Origin: Aquitalea sp. LB_tupeE
GTDB taxonomy: Bacteria; Pseudomonadota; Gammaproteobacteria; Burkholderiales; Chromobacteriaceae
Direction of reading: 5' to 3'
Assembly: GCF_013391415.1 (NCBI RefSeq)
Contig: NZ_JACAXB010000020.1
Location: forward strand, 62,001-126,000
DNA length: 64,000 nucleotides
The notes under the pieces: generated by a model
Database searches by the model: none
Told to the model about the DNA's origin: nothing
What the model saw: the letters and a program-made list of their open reading frames with translations, nothing else
Translations under genes and position numbers: made by a program
In this document: positions 56,614 to 64,000 of the stretch, one piece after another
How positions within the stretch are numbered: the stretch's first letter is position 1
Layout: every line of letters begins with the position of its first letter

Positions 56614-57765
56614 TTACATCGCCCCTTCGAAAATGCTTTCGATTTCTGCCTGGGTGGCCTGTCGCGGGTTGGTCAGGCCGCAGGCATCTTTCAGCGCGTT
56701 TCGCGCCAGCAGCGGAATGTCCTCCCGCTTGACCCCCAGTTCACTCAGCGAGGCCGGAATGCCGATGTCGGCGGCCAGCTTGCGAATGGCCACCAGGCAG
56801 GCCTTGGCACCGGCTTCTGTAGAAAGACCGCTGGTGTTGACGCCCATGGCGGCAGCGACGTCAGACAGGCGGGCGGCGGAGGTTTGCACGTTGAAAGCTT
56901 CTACATGCGGCAGCAGCAGAGCATTGCAGACGCCGTGCGGCAGGTCGTACACACCACCCAGCTGGTGCGCCATGGCGTGGACATAGCCCAGCGACGCGTT
57001 ATTGAACGCCATGCCGGCCAGAAACTCGGCATAGGCCATCTGTTCACGCGCTTCCAGGTTCTTGCCGTTTTCCACTGCGGTGCGCAGGTACTGGGAGATC
57101 AGCGACACCGCCTTGAGTGCGCAGGCATCGGTAATGGGTGTGGCAGCGGTGGAAACATAAGCCTCGATAGCGTGGGTGAGGGCATCCATGCCGGTGGCCG
57201 CGGTCAGGCCTTTGGGCTTGGCAATCATCAGGTCCGGGTCGTTGACCGACAGGATGGGGGTGACGTTGCGGTCAACAATGGCCATTTTCACGTGACGCGC
57301 TTCATCGGTGATGATGCAAAAGCGGGTCATCTCGCTGGCCGTGCCGGCCGTGGTATTGATGGCCACCAGCGGCAGCTGCGGTTTTTTCGAGCGGTCCACG
57401 CCTTCGTAATCGGCAATCTGGCCGCCATTGGTGGCCACCAGCGCAATGCCCTTGGCACAGTCATGTGGCGAACCGCCACCCAGCGAGATGACAAAGTCGC
57501 ATTTCTTTTCCTGCAACACGGCGAGGCCCGCTTCGACATTGCCAATGGTCGGGTTGGGCTTGGCCCCGGCAAAGATGGTGGCCTGGATATCACGCTCGGC
57601 CAGCAAATCCCTGATACGGCCTGCCACACCAATTTCATCCAGCACCTTGTCGGTGACGATCAGGGCATGGCGAAAGCCATAGGCCTGAATGGACTGGATG
57701 GCGTCTTTCAGGCAACCGGCACCCATGACGTTGACAGCAGGAATAAAGAATGTCGTAGTGGTCAC
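56614..57765 (-). CDS. iron-containing alcohol dehydrogenase (YiaY-like)
   Basis: Type III alcohol dehydrogenase of 383 residues, equal in length to E. coli YiaY. The NAD-binding site is [11 protein letters not shown], with the iron histidines in [17 protein letters not shown] and [12 protein letters not shown]. The start is a GTG at 57765 with AAGGAGATAACACA upstream; the frame continues to 57858 but lacks similarity there. The substrate (ethanol, 1-butanol, methanol or propanediol) is unknown. It separates the two minor pilin loci and is opposite to them. Confidence 0.9.
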   Translation of the reverse strand: MTTTTFFIPAVNVMGAGCLKDAIQSIQAYGFRHALIVTDKVLDEIGVAGRIRDLLAERDIQATIFAGAKPNPTIGNVEAGLAVLQEKKCDFVISLGGGSPHDCAKGIALVATNGGQIADYEGVDRSKKPQLPLVAINTTAGTASEMTRFCIITDEARHVKMAIVDRNVTPILSVNDPDLMIAKPKGLTAATGMDALTHAIEAYVSTAATPITDACALKAVSLISQYLRTAVENGKNLEAREQMAYAEFLAGMAFNNASLGYVHAMAHQLGGVYDLPHGVCNALLLPHVEAFNVQTSAARLSDVAAAMGVNTSGLSTEAGAKACLVAIRKLAADIGIPASLSELGVKREDIPLLARNALKDACGLTNPRQATQAEIESIFEGAM

Positions 57766-58235
57766 TGTGTTATCTCCTTGATTGACAGGCAAGCCTCTTG
57801 GCTGGGCTGGCCCGGACTGCAGGCTAGAACAACATGGATTGCATGACGGCAAAGTCACGCTTGCAGCCTATAGCGTGGGAGAGCGTGCTCCTATACGACT
57901 TTAGTGCAATAAACCAGCGGACTCCTGTATTGCGTTGCGGTGCCCTGTGTATGGATATTGGCCAGGCAGTGCTTTATGGCCGAGCACTGTTTATCCCTGA
58001 AGTGCATTTTTTATTTGGTGTGTTTGCTTGGTTTGTTAATGGCCGTATACGATCATTGGCAAATATTTACATTTATTTATTTTATTGCTATTGCCAGTTT
58101 GTGGAGGGTGCTTATTGTTTTGAGTTAGTATTTATTCGTTTGATTAGCCGGAAATTTACTGGTTAATGTCCCAAGCAAATGTGATCAAGCTTTCCTTGCT
58201 TTGGTGTGCCTGATTTTAAAAAAGGTGTATTCGCT
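57766..58235. other. divergent spacer upstream of the alcohol dehydrogenase and minor pilin locus 2
   Basis: 470 bases with an AT-rich centre (about 57990-58170). A 110-codon open frame (57834-58166) shows no family resemblance or ribosome binding site and is not annotated. Confidence 0.5.
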
Positions 58236-58811
58236 TTGATAAAGTCCGCTGGATATACCTTGTTTGAGCTGGTCATTGTCATGGTCATCGCCAGCATCAT
58301 TACCGCAATCGCAGTGGCCGGCTATCGCACGACGCTGGATAGCAGCAATGTCAGTGCAGAAATCAACGCCTTGAGTGCAGACCTCGCTTATGCCAGAAAC
58401 GAGGCCATTAAGCAGGGGCAAAACGTCCTGTTGTGTGCCACCAGTAATCCCGCTAGCAGTTCTCCAACCTGCAATAACGCCAGCAGCCTGGCCACCGGCT
58501 GGGTGGTGATGTTGTCGGGCAATAGCAATACCTGCACAGTCAGCAATGGCCTGGCAGCCAGTGCGGTGTTGCGGGTGGGCCCGGCGGTGACGACGGGGGA
58601 CAGCATCACCTTTGCCTACTCCGGTAGCAATACTTCCAATGGCATTTGTTTTTCCCGCCTGGGAACCGGCACTACCGGCAAATTCACGGTGGCGGCGGCC
58701 ACCGCCAGCAGCAGTGCCAACCAGTTCAACAAGCAGTGTCTGTATGTCAGCAATGCGGGTTTGTTGCACGTGGTGAAGTCTGGTAGCACCGATAGCTTTG
58801 GGAGTTGCTGA
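58236..58811 (+). CDS. fimT: type IV minor pilin FimT/GspH-like (locus 2)
   Basis: Prepilin of about 191 residues, first gene of the second locus. Start likely TTG at 58236, with AAGG 11-13 bases upstream; a GTG at 58206 is an alternative. The leader MIKSAG precedes YTLFELVIVMVIASIITAIA, with tyrosine instead of phenylalanine at +1 and the +5 glutamate retained. NALSADLAYARNEAIKQGQNV is typical of GspH/FimT. Its stop lies one base before the pilV ATG. Confidence 0.82.
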   Translation: MIKSAGYTLFELVIVMVIASIITAIAVAGYRTTLDSSNVSAEINALSADLAYARNEAIKQGQNVLLCATSNPASSSPTCNNASSLATGWVVMLSGNSNTCTVSNGLAASAVLRVGPAVTTGDSITFAYSGSNTSNGICFSRLGTGTTGKFTVAAATASSSANQFNKQCLYVSNAGLLHVVKSGSTDSFGSC

Positions 58812-58812
58812 G

Positions 58813-59331
58813 ATGACGATTCCCAAACTGCATCAGTCTGCCGGTTTCACCCTGCTGGAGGTGCTGGTTGCCCTGCTGGTGATTTCGATTGGCTTGCTGG
58901 GCATGGCCGGGGTGCAGGCACTGAGCATCAATAACACCAATACCGCGCGCATGCGGGGGATTGCGGCCATCAAGGCGGAAAGCCTGGCTGCTGCCATGCA
59001 TGCCAATACGGCGTACTGGCAGAACGTGAGCGGCACGGTAAGCCAAAGTACGGTGCTGGCGCTCAATACCGGCAGCTGCGGCAGCAGCACCTGCACGGCG
59101 TCCCAGGTGGCTGGTTATGATGTGTCGTCATGGAGCAGCGAGCTGTCATCCAGCCAGTTGGCCTTGCCATCCGCATCCGGCACTTTCTCTTGCACTTCCA
59201 GTACCACTGCTCCGGTGTCCTGCACCATTACCGTTTCCTGGCAGGAAAAAACCATGGCCCCTGCACTGACATCGACCACGGCCAGCAGTGCCTTTGCCAC
59301 CGCCAGTTACCAGATGGTGGTGCAGCCATGA
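58813..59331 (+). CDS. pilV: type IV minor pilin PilV-like (locus 2)
   Basis: Prepilin of 172 residues. Leader MTIPKLHQSAG, then FTLLEVLVALLVISIGLLG with +5 glutamate and the GMAGVQALSINNTNTARMRG segment typical of PilV. The globular part has CTASQVAG and paired cysteines. It ends ATGA, overlapping pilW. Confidence 0.87.
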   Translation: MTIPKLHQSAGFTLLEVLVALLVISIGLLGMAGVQALSINNTNTARMRGIAAIKAESLAAAMHANTAYWQNVSGTVSQSTVLALNTGSCGSSTCTASQVAGYDVSSWSSELSSSQLALPSASGTFSCTSSTTAPVSCTITVSWQEKTMAPALTSTTASSAFATASYQMVVQP

Positions 59332-60101
59332 TGCAGCCTCCCGTTCACCGTTATCTGCAGCAGGGCCTGACACTGATCGAGCTGATGGTGGCCATGACCA
59401 TTGGCCTGCTGTTTCTGCTGGCCTTGTCGGCGCTGTTTCTGTCGTTCAAGCAAACCAGCCTGCAGCAGGGTGGGGTTGCCCAGATGCAGGATGACCAGCG
59501 CATGGCCATGACCATTCTGAGCCAGGTCATCCAGTCTGCTGGTTATTTTCCCAATCCGGCCTCGGCCACGGTGTCTACCGCACTGGCGGCGGACAGCACC
59601 ACGGTCAGCGGTGTGTCCTTTACTGCCGGGCAAGTCATTTACGGGGTGGATAGTGGCGTTGCCGCCACCCCCGACACGCTCTATGTGCGTTACCAGAGTG
59701 CGCAGAACGATGGGGTGGTGAATTGTCAGGGCGGCACCAATGCGTCTGCCACCACGGCCACGTATATCAATCAGTTGTCGGCATCGGCTACGACCTTGCA
59801 GCTGACCTGTGGCTTGAACGGGGCCACGGCGTTAGGCGTGGTGGGCGGGGTCAACCTGTCTGCGGCCACCACCTGCAACCGTGTCGGCTATGTCGGTATC
59901 AGCAATGTGAAATTCCTGTATGGCCTGGACCCGTCCGGTAGCGGCTCGGTCACGCGCTATGCCTCTGCCGGTGTGGTCAGCAACTGGTCATACGTGTATG
60001 CCGTCAAGCCGGTCATCACCCAGCTGTATTGTTTCCAGCAAGGGGTGGCACCGCAATCGGTCACCTTCTCGCAAACCATTTCACTGCCAAACCAGCAATG
60101 A
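59328..60101 (+). CDS. pilW: type IV minor pilin PilW-like (locus 2)
   Basis: Prepilin of 257 residues. Leader MMQPPVHRYLQQG, then LTLIELMVAMTIGLLFLLALS (leucine at +1), followed by QDDQRMAMTILSQVIQSAGYF, the PilW signature. Shorter than its locus 1 counterpart. It couples by ATGA overlaps to pilV and pilX. Confidence 0.86.
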   Translation: MMQPPVHRYLQQGLTLIELMVAMTIGLLFLLALSALFLSFKQTSLQQGGVAQMQDDQRMAMTILSQVIQSAGYFPNPASATVSTALAADSTTVSGVSFTAGQVIYGVDSGVAATPDTLYVRYQSAQNDGVVNCQGGTNASATTATYINQLSASATTLQLTCGLNGATALGVVGGVNLSAATTCNRVGYVGISNVKFLYGLDPSGSGSVTRYASAGVVSNWSYVYAVKPVITQLYCFQQGVAPQSVTFSQTISLPNQQ

Positions 60102-60655
60102 GGAACGCGCGGATGCGGCCACCAGCCAGAAGAAGGCGCCAGCAGCGTAGCCGGGGTTTTGCCTTGATCATCTCCCTGCTGTTTCTGATGATCATTGCCA
60201 TCCTGTGCGTGATGCTGATGCGCAGCATGGGCCTGCAAGGAAAGATGGCTGGCGGCTTTCGCGAGAAGGGGCGTTCCTTCGAGGCTGCCCAGGCTGCGCT
60301 GGTGTATGCCGAATGGTGGCTGGCGCAGGGTAATGGCAGTACCGGCAGCAGCTGTTCCGCAGTCGTGACCAGTGCGGTGGTGTGCTCCAATGCGCTGAGC
60401 AGCCCCACCTCGGTACCGTGGACTGTTGGTGTCAGCTATACCCCCAGCGGCATGAGTATTGCGTCTGGCGGTATTGCCATGTATGCCGCCAAACCGATGT
60501 TTTACATTCAGTACCTCGGGGTCAGCAGTAGTACCGGTTACAGCATCTATCGCATCAGTGCCCTGGGCTATGGCGGTAACAGCCAGGCGGTAACTGTACT
60601 GCAAAGTACTTATGCGATGAGCACTTCCGGCAGTGTGCAGAATGTCGGTCAATAA
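60098..60655 (+). CDS. pilX: type IV minor pilin PilX-like (locus 2)
   Basis: Protein of 185 residues. A very basic leader (MRNARMRPPARRRRQQRSRG) precedes FALIISLLFLMIIAILCVML, the PilX-type helix without +5 glutamate, and then GGFREKGRSFEAAQAALVYAE. ATG at 60113 is an alternative start. It overlaps pilW by 4 bases and is followed by the second pilY1 after 37 bases. Confidence 0.83.
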   Translation: MRNARMRPPARRRRQQRSRGFALIISLLFLMIIAILCVMLMRSMGLQGKMAGGFREKGRSFEAAQAALVYAEWWLAQGNGSTGSSCSAVVTSAVVCSNALSSPTSVPWTVGVSYTPSGMSIASGGIAMYAAKPMFYIQYLGVSSSTGYSIYRISALGYGGNSQAVTVLQSTYAMSTSGSVQNVGQ

Positions 60656-60692
60656 ACCACCCAGCCACCTGCTTACGGGGGAAAATCAGCAG

Positions 60693-63600
60693 ATGAACAA
60701 GATGAATACAGCCAGTCTTGAGTACCGTGTAAGCCGGCTGCTGCCATGGCTGTGCTGGAGCGGATTGTTGTGCAGTAGCGTGGTTGCCGCCTCTACGTTG
60801 ACGGTGGTGGACAACTTCACCGGGACGGCCAATTCGGTCAATTGGTATGCCTATGGTGCATTGACGGCCAGCCAGACTACCACCAACACCAGTAGCCCGG
60901 GCGCCTGCCTGACAGCTGGCTCCACTACGGCTGGCTCGTCCGGTGCGGCAAGCGCGACCAGCGCAGGTATTATTCCGGCTTGCGGTTCTGGCTCTGGCGG
61001 GACGACAGGTACCATTCCCGATGCCTCCGGTAGTGGTGCTTTACGGCTGACAAATAACAAGAATTATCAGACTGGCGGCATCATCTATGCCGGGGACAGC
61101 AGTGGTTATGCCTTCCCGGCCAGTACCGGCATCAATGCCACCTGGACCAGTTACAGCTATGGCGGCAGCGGGGCGGATGGCTTGAGCTTTTTCCTGCTGT
61201 CCTCTGCGCAAAAAATCACCGCACCTTCCTCTCTGGGGGCCAATGGCGGTTCGCTGGGTTATTCCTGCTCCAATCAAAGCGGCAATGCCACCAATAAAAC
61301 AATGACCGGCTATGGCTCAACCGGGATTCACAATGGCTATCTGGCCATAGGCATGGATGAGTTTGGTAATTTTTCCAATAAAAGCGATAACACGGCATCC
61401 GGCAGCAGTACCGGGCAGACTGCCGGTGCGATTGCCATCCGTGGCAAAGGCGATATCAGTAATGACACCTATCCCAGCTATGGCTCGTCGTCCATCATCA
61501 GCATGTGCAGTAGCGGGAAGCTCAGTGGCACAGCCATCAGTGACTACCCCTTCTACAGCCTGAGTGGCACCACCAACGGGTCGTACAAGGTGTCCAGCAG
61601 CACCCCGCTGTATGAGTCCGCGACTACACGTGCCGACGCCAAGCCGCATAGCTATCAGCTGCAAATCACCACCGGCAACCTGCTGACCCTGCGTTACAGT
61701 TATAACGGCGGTACATGGACCACCATTGCCAATGGCATCGATATCACTTCGATTGGTGGCACCCTGCCGTCCTACCTGACTTTCGGCTTTGCCGCTTCTA
61801 CCGGCGGCTCTACCAACTACCATGAAATCACCTGCTTCCAGGCCGCGCCGCTGACGACGTCCAATAGTGGGGCCGGCCTGAACCAGCAGTCGTCCGAAGT
61901 GCAGACCGGCAGCCAGGCCTACCTGGCTTATTACAATGCCAGCAACTGGTATGGCGGGGTGACGTCGAACGCCATCACGGCGAGCAGTTCCGGCACGGTG
62001 TCCGTGGCCAGTACCGCCACCTGGGACAGCGGTTGCGGGCTGACTGGCGGTGCCTGCTCTACCACCGGCACCACCATTGCCAGTGCGCAGGGTTCCAGCA
62101 GCCGCAGCATTCTGAGCTGGAATGACAGCTCGCTGACGGGGGTGGCTTTCCAGTTGGGCAGCCTGAGCAGTACACAGCAAAGCGCACTGAATTCTTCTTC
62201 CACTTTGCTGGCGTATTTGCGTGGGGACCGTACTTACGAAACCAGCACCTATCGCGCCCGTACCAGCGTGATGGGCGACGTGATCAATTCCAGCCCCACC
62301 TGGGTGGGCCCGCCGCTGAAAAGTTATGGTGCAACCTGGTCAGACAAGATCATCAGCGGTGCTTCCTTGCCGGAAAACGGCTCCAGTGCGGTGACCTATC
62401 CCACTTTTGCCGCCAATAACCTGACCCGTACCAATCTGGTGTTTGTCGGTGCCAATGACGGCATGGTGCATGGCTTTCGCAGCGGGGCCTACAACAGCTC
62501 CGGGGTGTATGACAGCAGCAGTACCAATGATGGCAAGGAGCTGCTGGCTTACGTACCCGGTACCGTAGTGACTTCCAACCTGGCCAGCTACAGCAACATC
62601 ATTTATTCGCATGCCTACTTTGTGGATGCCACGCCCACCAGTGGCGACGTGTTCTACAACAACAGCTGGCATACCTGGCTGGTGGGAGGCATGGGTACCG
62701 GCGGCAAGGGTATTTATGCGCTGGACGTCACCACGCCTGGTAATTTTTCCGAGTCCAATGCCGCCAGCCTGGTAAAAGGGGAGTGGAACAGCTCCACCCT
62801 GACGTGTACCTACAGCTCGGGCTCCTGCGCGTCCGATTTGGGGTATACCGTTGGCACGCCGGTGATTACCCGCTTTCACAACGGCAAATGGGGGGCTGTA
62901 TTCGGTAATGGATACAACAGTTCCACCGGGGTGGCATCCATCTTCGTGATGATGATAGACCCCAGCACCGGGGCGGAAACCTTCTATGAATACTCCACCG
63001 GCTACGGCCCCAGCAAGGACCCCACCGGTAATAAGTCCAATAACGGCATTTACTATGTCACGCCGGTGGACCTGGATAGCGACAATATTGCCGACTATGT
63101 CTATGCCGGTGATTTGTTCGGCAATATGTGGCGCTTTGACCTGACCAGCAGCGACCCCACCAAGTGGGTGGTGTCCAGCTACTCCGGCACCAAGCAGCCC
63201 TTGTTTTCCACCGGGCTTAACAGCAGCGGGACATTACGGCCCATCACCACCAAGCCGGTGGTCGCCACGCTGAAGGCCAGCTCCACCCTGCCACGGGTGA
63301 TGGTGTATTTCGGCACCGGCAGCAAAGTGTCTGCCACGGTCAGCAGTTCCAGTACTTATGCCTCGGGTGACCAGGAGTTTTACGGAGTGTGGGACTGGAA
63401 TGTCAGCGCCTGGAATGCACTGTCTTCCACCCAGTTTGTCACTACGTCCAACAGTCCGGGCACACTGAGTGCCTCGCAGCTGGTGGCCCAGACGCTGACA
63501 TCCACCACCACCTCCAGCAGCACCACGGTGGCAAGCTATGGTTCCACCTCCAGTAACACCGTGTGCTGGGTGGATACCTCGTCCTGCACCAGCAATACCC

Positions 63601-64000
63601 AGTATGGTTGGAGATTTGTGTTTCCTTACAGCAGCAGCCAGAGCGAGCAGCTGATCTACAACCCGCAATACCTGAACGGGGCCATTACCTTCAGCACCAC
63701 CATTCCGGCGGTCAACAACATCACCTCCTGCACCAATAGTGTGGATACCGGTTGGAGTTATGCGCTTAGTCCGGCCAGTGGCGGCAATTTCACCACATCT
63801 TACTTTGCCAATAGCAGCGGCACGTTTACCGGCGTCAATGGGCTGGTGATCAATGCCGTGCAGCTTAGCGCCACCGGTTCTTTCCAGGTGGTGACCTATA
63901 GCGGGGCAACCTATCTGGTCTATCAAACCGCCTCAGGCTATGCAAATGGCAACGTCATTGCGGTCAATACCCAGGGTGTGTCCACCAGTGGAAGCCGTCT
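60693..64000 (+). CDS. pilY1: PilY1-type tip adhesin with lectin-like N terminus (locus 2), 3' end outside window
   Basis: Open to the right edge, 1102 codons visible. The signal peptide begins MNKMNTASLEYRVSRLLPWL and ends near VVAAS. Residues about 35-385 resemble an L-type lectin domain: ADGLSFFLL (about 161), GGSLGYS, GYLAIGMDEFGNFSN (about 215-230), LRYSYNGGTW and FGFAASTGGSTNYHEITCF. The remainder is the PilY1 propeller with VFVGANDGMVHGFRSG and the calcium loop DLDSDNIADYVYAGD (about 792-806). No DxSxS motif is present, unlike the locus 1 protein. The start at 60693 is inferred; an ATG three codons later is possible. Confidence 0.85.
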   Translation, partial: MNKMNTASLEYRVSRLLPWLCWSGLLCSSVVAASTLTVVDNFTGTANSVNWYAYGALTASQTTTNTSSPGACLTAGSTTAGSSGAASATSAGIIPACGSGSGGTTGTIPDASGSGALRLTNNKNYQTGGIIYAGDSSGYAFPASTGINATWTSYSYGGSGADGLSFFLLSSAQKITAPSSLGANGGSLGYSCSNQSGNATNKTMTGYGSTGIHNGYLAIGMDEFGNFSNKSDNTASGSSTGQTAGAIAIRGKGDISNDTYPSYGSSSIISMCSSGKLSGTAISDYPFYSLSGTTNGSYKVSSSTPLYESATTRADAKPHSYQLQITTGNLLTLRYSYNGGTWTTIANGIDITSIGGTLPSYLTFGFAASTGGSTNYHEITCFQAAPLTTSNSGAGLNQQSSEVQTGSQAYLAYYNASNWYGGVTSNAITASSSGTVSVASTATWDSGCGLTGGACSTTGTTIASAQGSSSRSILSWNDSSLTGVAFQLGSLSSTQQSALNSSSTLLAYLRGDRTYETSTYRARTSVMGDVINSSPTWVGPPLKSYGATWSDKIISGASLPENGSSAVTYPTFAANNLTRTNLVFVGANDGMVHGFRSGAYNSSGVYDSSSTNDGKELLAYVPGTVVTSNLASYSNIIYSHAYFVDATPTSGDVFYNNSWHTWLVGGMGTGGKGIYALDVTTPGNFSESNAASLVKGEWNSSTLTCTYSSGSCASDLGYTVGTPVITRFHNGKWGAVFGNGYNSSTGVASIFVMMIDPSTGAETFYEYSTGYGPSKDPTGNKSNNGIYYVTPVDLDSDNIADYVYAGDLFGNMWRFDLTSSDPTKWVVSSYSGTKQPLFSTGLNSSGTLRPITTKPVVATLKASSTLPRVMVYFGTGSKVSATVSSSSTYASGDQEFYGVWDWNVSAWNALSSTQFVTTSNSPGTLSASQLVAQTLTSTTTSSSTTVASYGSTSSNTVCWVDTSSCTSNTQYGWRFVFPYSSSQSEQLIYNPQYLNGAITFSTTIPAVNNITSCTNSVDTGWSYALSPASGGNFTTSYFANSSGTFTGVNGLVINAVQLSATGSFQVVTYSGATYLVYQTASGYANGNVIAVNTQGVSTSGSR

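Noticed and set aside
57834-58166. 110-codon open frame upstream of minor pilin locus 2
   Set aside because: No ribosome binding site, phenylalanine/tyrosine-rich random-looking translation, in an AT-rich promoter region.

Overview
The window looks like chromosomal DNA of a GC-rich betaproteobacterium, most likely a member of the Neisseriales / Chromobacteriaceae (Chromobacterium-, Aquitalea- or Vogesella-like). The case rests on a Neisseria-type 16-stranded porin, a two-subunit glycyl-tRNA synthetase, a magnesium-type HemB, a grpE-dnaK-dnaJ block without hrcA, and betaproteobacterial-style type IV minor pilin operons. The genus is inferred. No rRNA, tRNA, insertion sequence, prophage or CRISPR array was seen.

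Layout, left to right. 1-4.3 kb: trehalose uptake and hydrolysis (PTS EIIC, phosphotrehalase, sugar porin). 4.8-8.4 kb: amino acid permease, WrbA quinone reductase and isocitrate lyase. 8.8-12.7 kb: GrpE-DnaK-DnaJ chaperones. 12.8-15.8 kb: general porin, HemB and a small membrane protein. 15.8-23.0 kb: a carnitine / D-malate catabolic cluster in the same order as Escherichia coli dmlR-dmlA-yeaV-yeaW-yeaX, with an extra alpha/beta-hydrolase gene in it. 23.2-25.5 kb: threonine degradation (Kbl, Tdh). 25.8-34.3 kb: housekeeping genes (glyQ, glyS, gmhB, plsC, ygjP-like, gloA, Na+/H+ antiporter-like). 34.4-39.7 kb: esterase, Mpl, LysE-type exporter, a PAS/degenerate-GGDEF protein, a PilZ-like protein and SerB.

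39.8-42.5 kb (minus strand) holds a bufferin-type RiPP operon: two DUF2282 precursor peptides, a DUF692 (MNIO) modification enzyme, a DUF2063 partner and a DoxX membrane protein. Two promoter-like elements with the same architecture, GTGTAAGAAAG-N12-CGAC, lie upstream and suggest control by an ECF sigma factor. 42.8-45.2 kb carries queC-queD-queE for preQ0 synthesis; the QueD is a fusion of three tunnelling-fold modules of which only the middle one looks catalytic. 45.5-49.8 kb: a lipid kinase and an electrophile-response cluster (NemR-like repressor, nitroreductase, old yellow enzyme, DJ-1 family protein) with two matching operator palindromes.

50.3-64.0 kb contains two complete sets of type IV minor pilins in tandem (fimT-pilV-pilW-pilX-pilY1), separated by pilE and an iron alcohol dehydrogenase. 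The first PilY1 begins with a von Willebrand A-like segment; the second begins with an L-type-lectin-like segment and runs off the window. The cell may therefore be able to build pili with alternative adhesive tips.

The strongest candidates for new biology are the two-precursor bufferin operon with its paired promoters, the two PilY1 tip variants, the acyl-ester hydrolase embedded in the carnitine operon, and the triple-module QueD.
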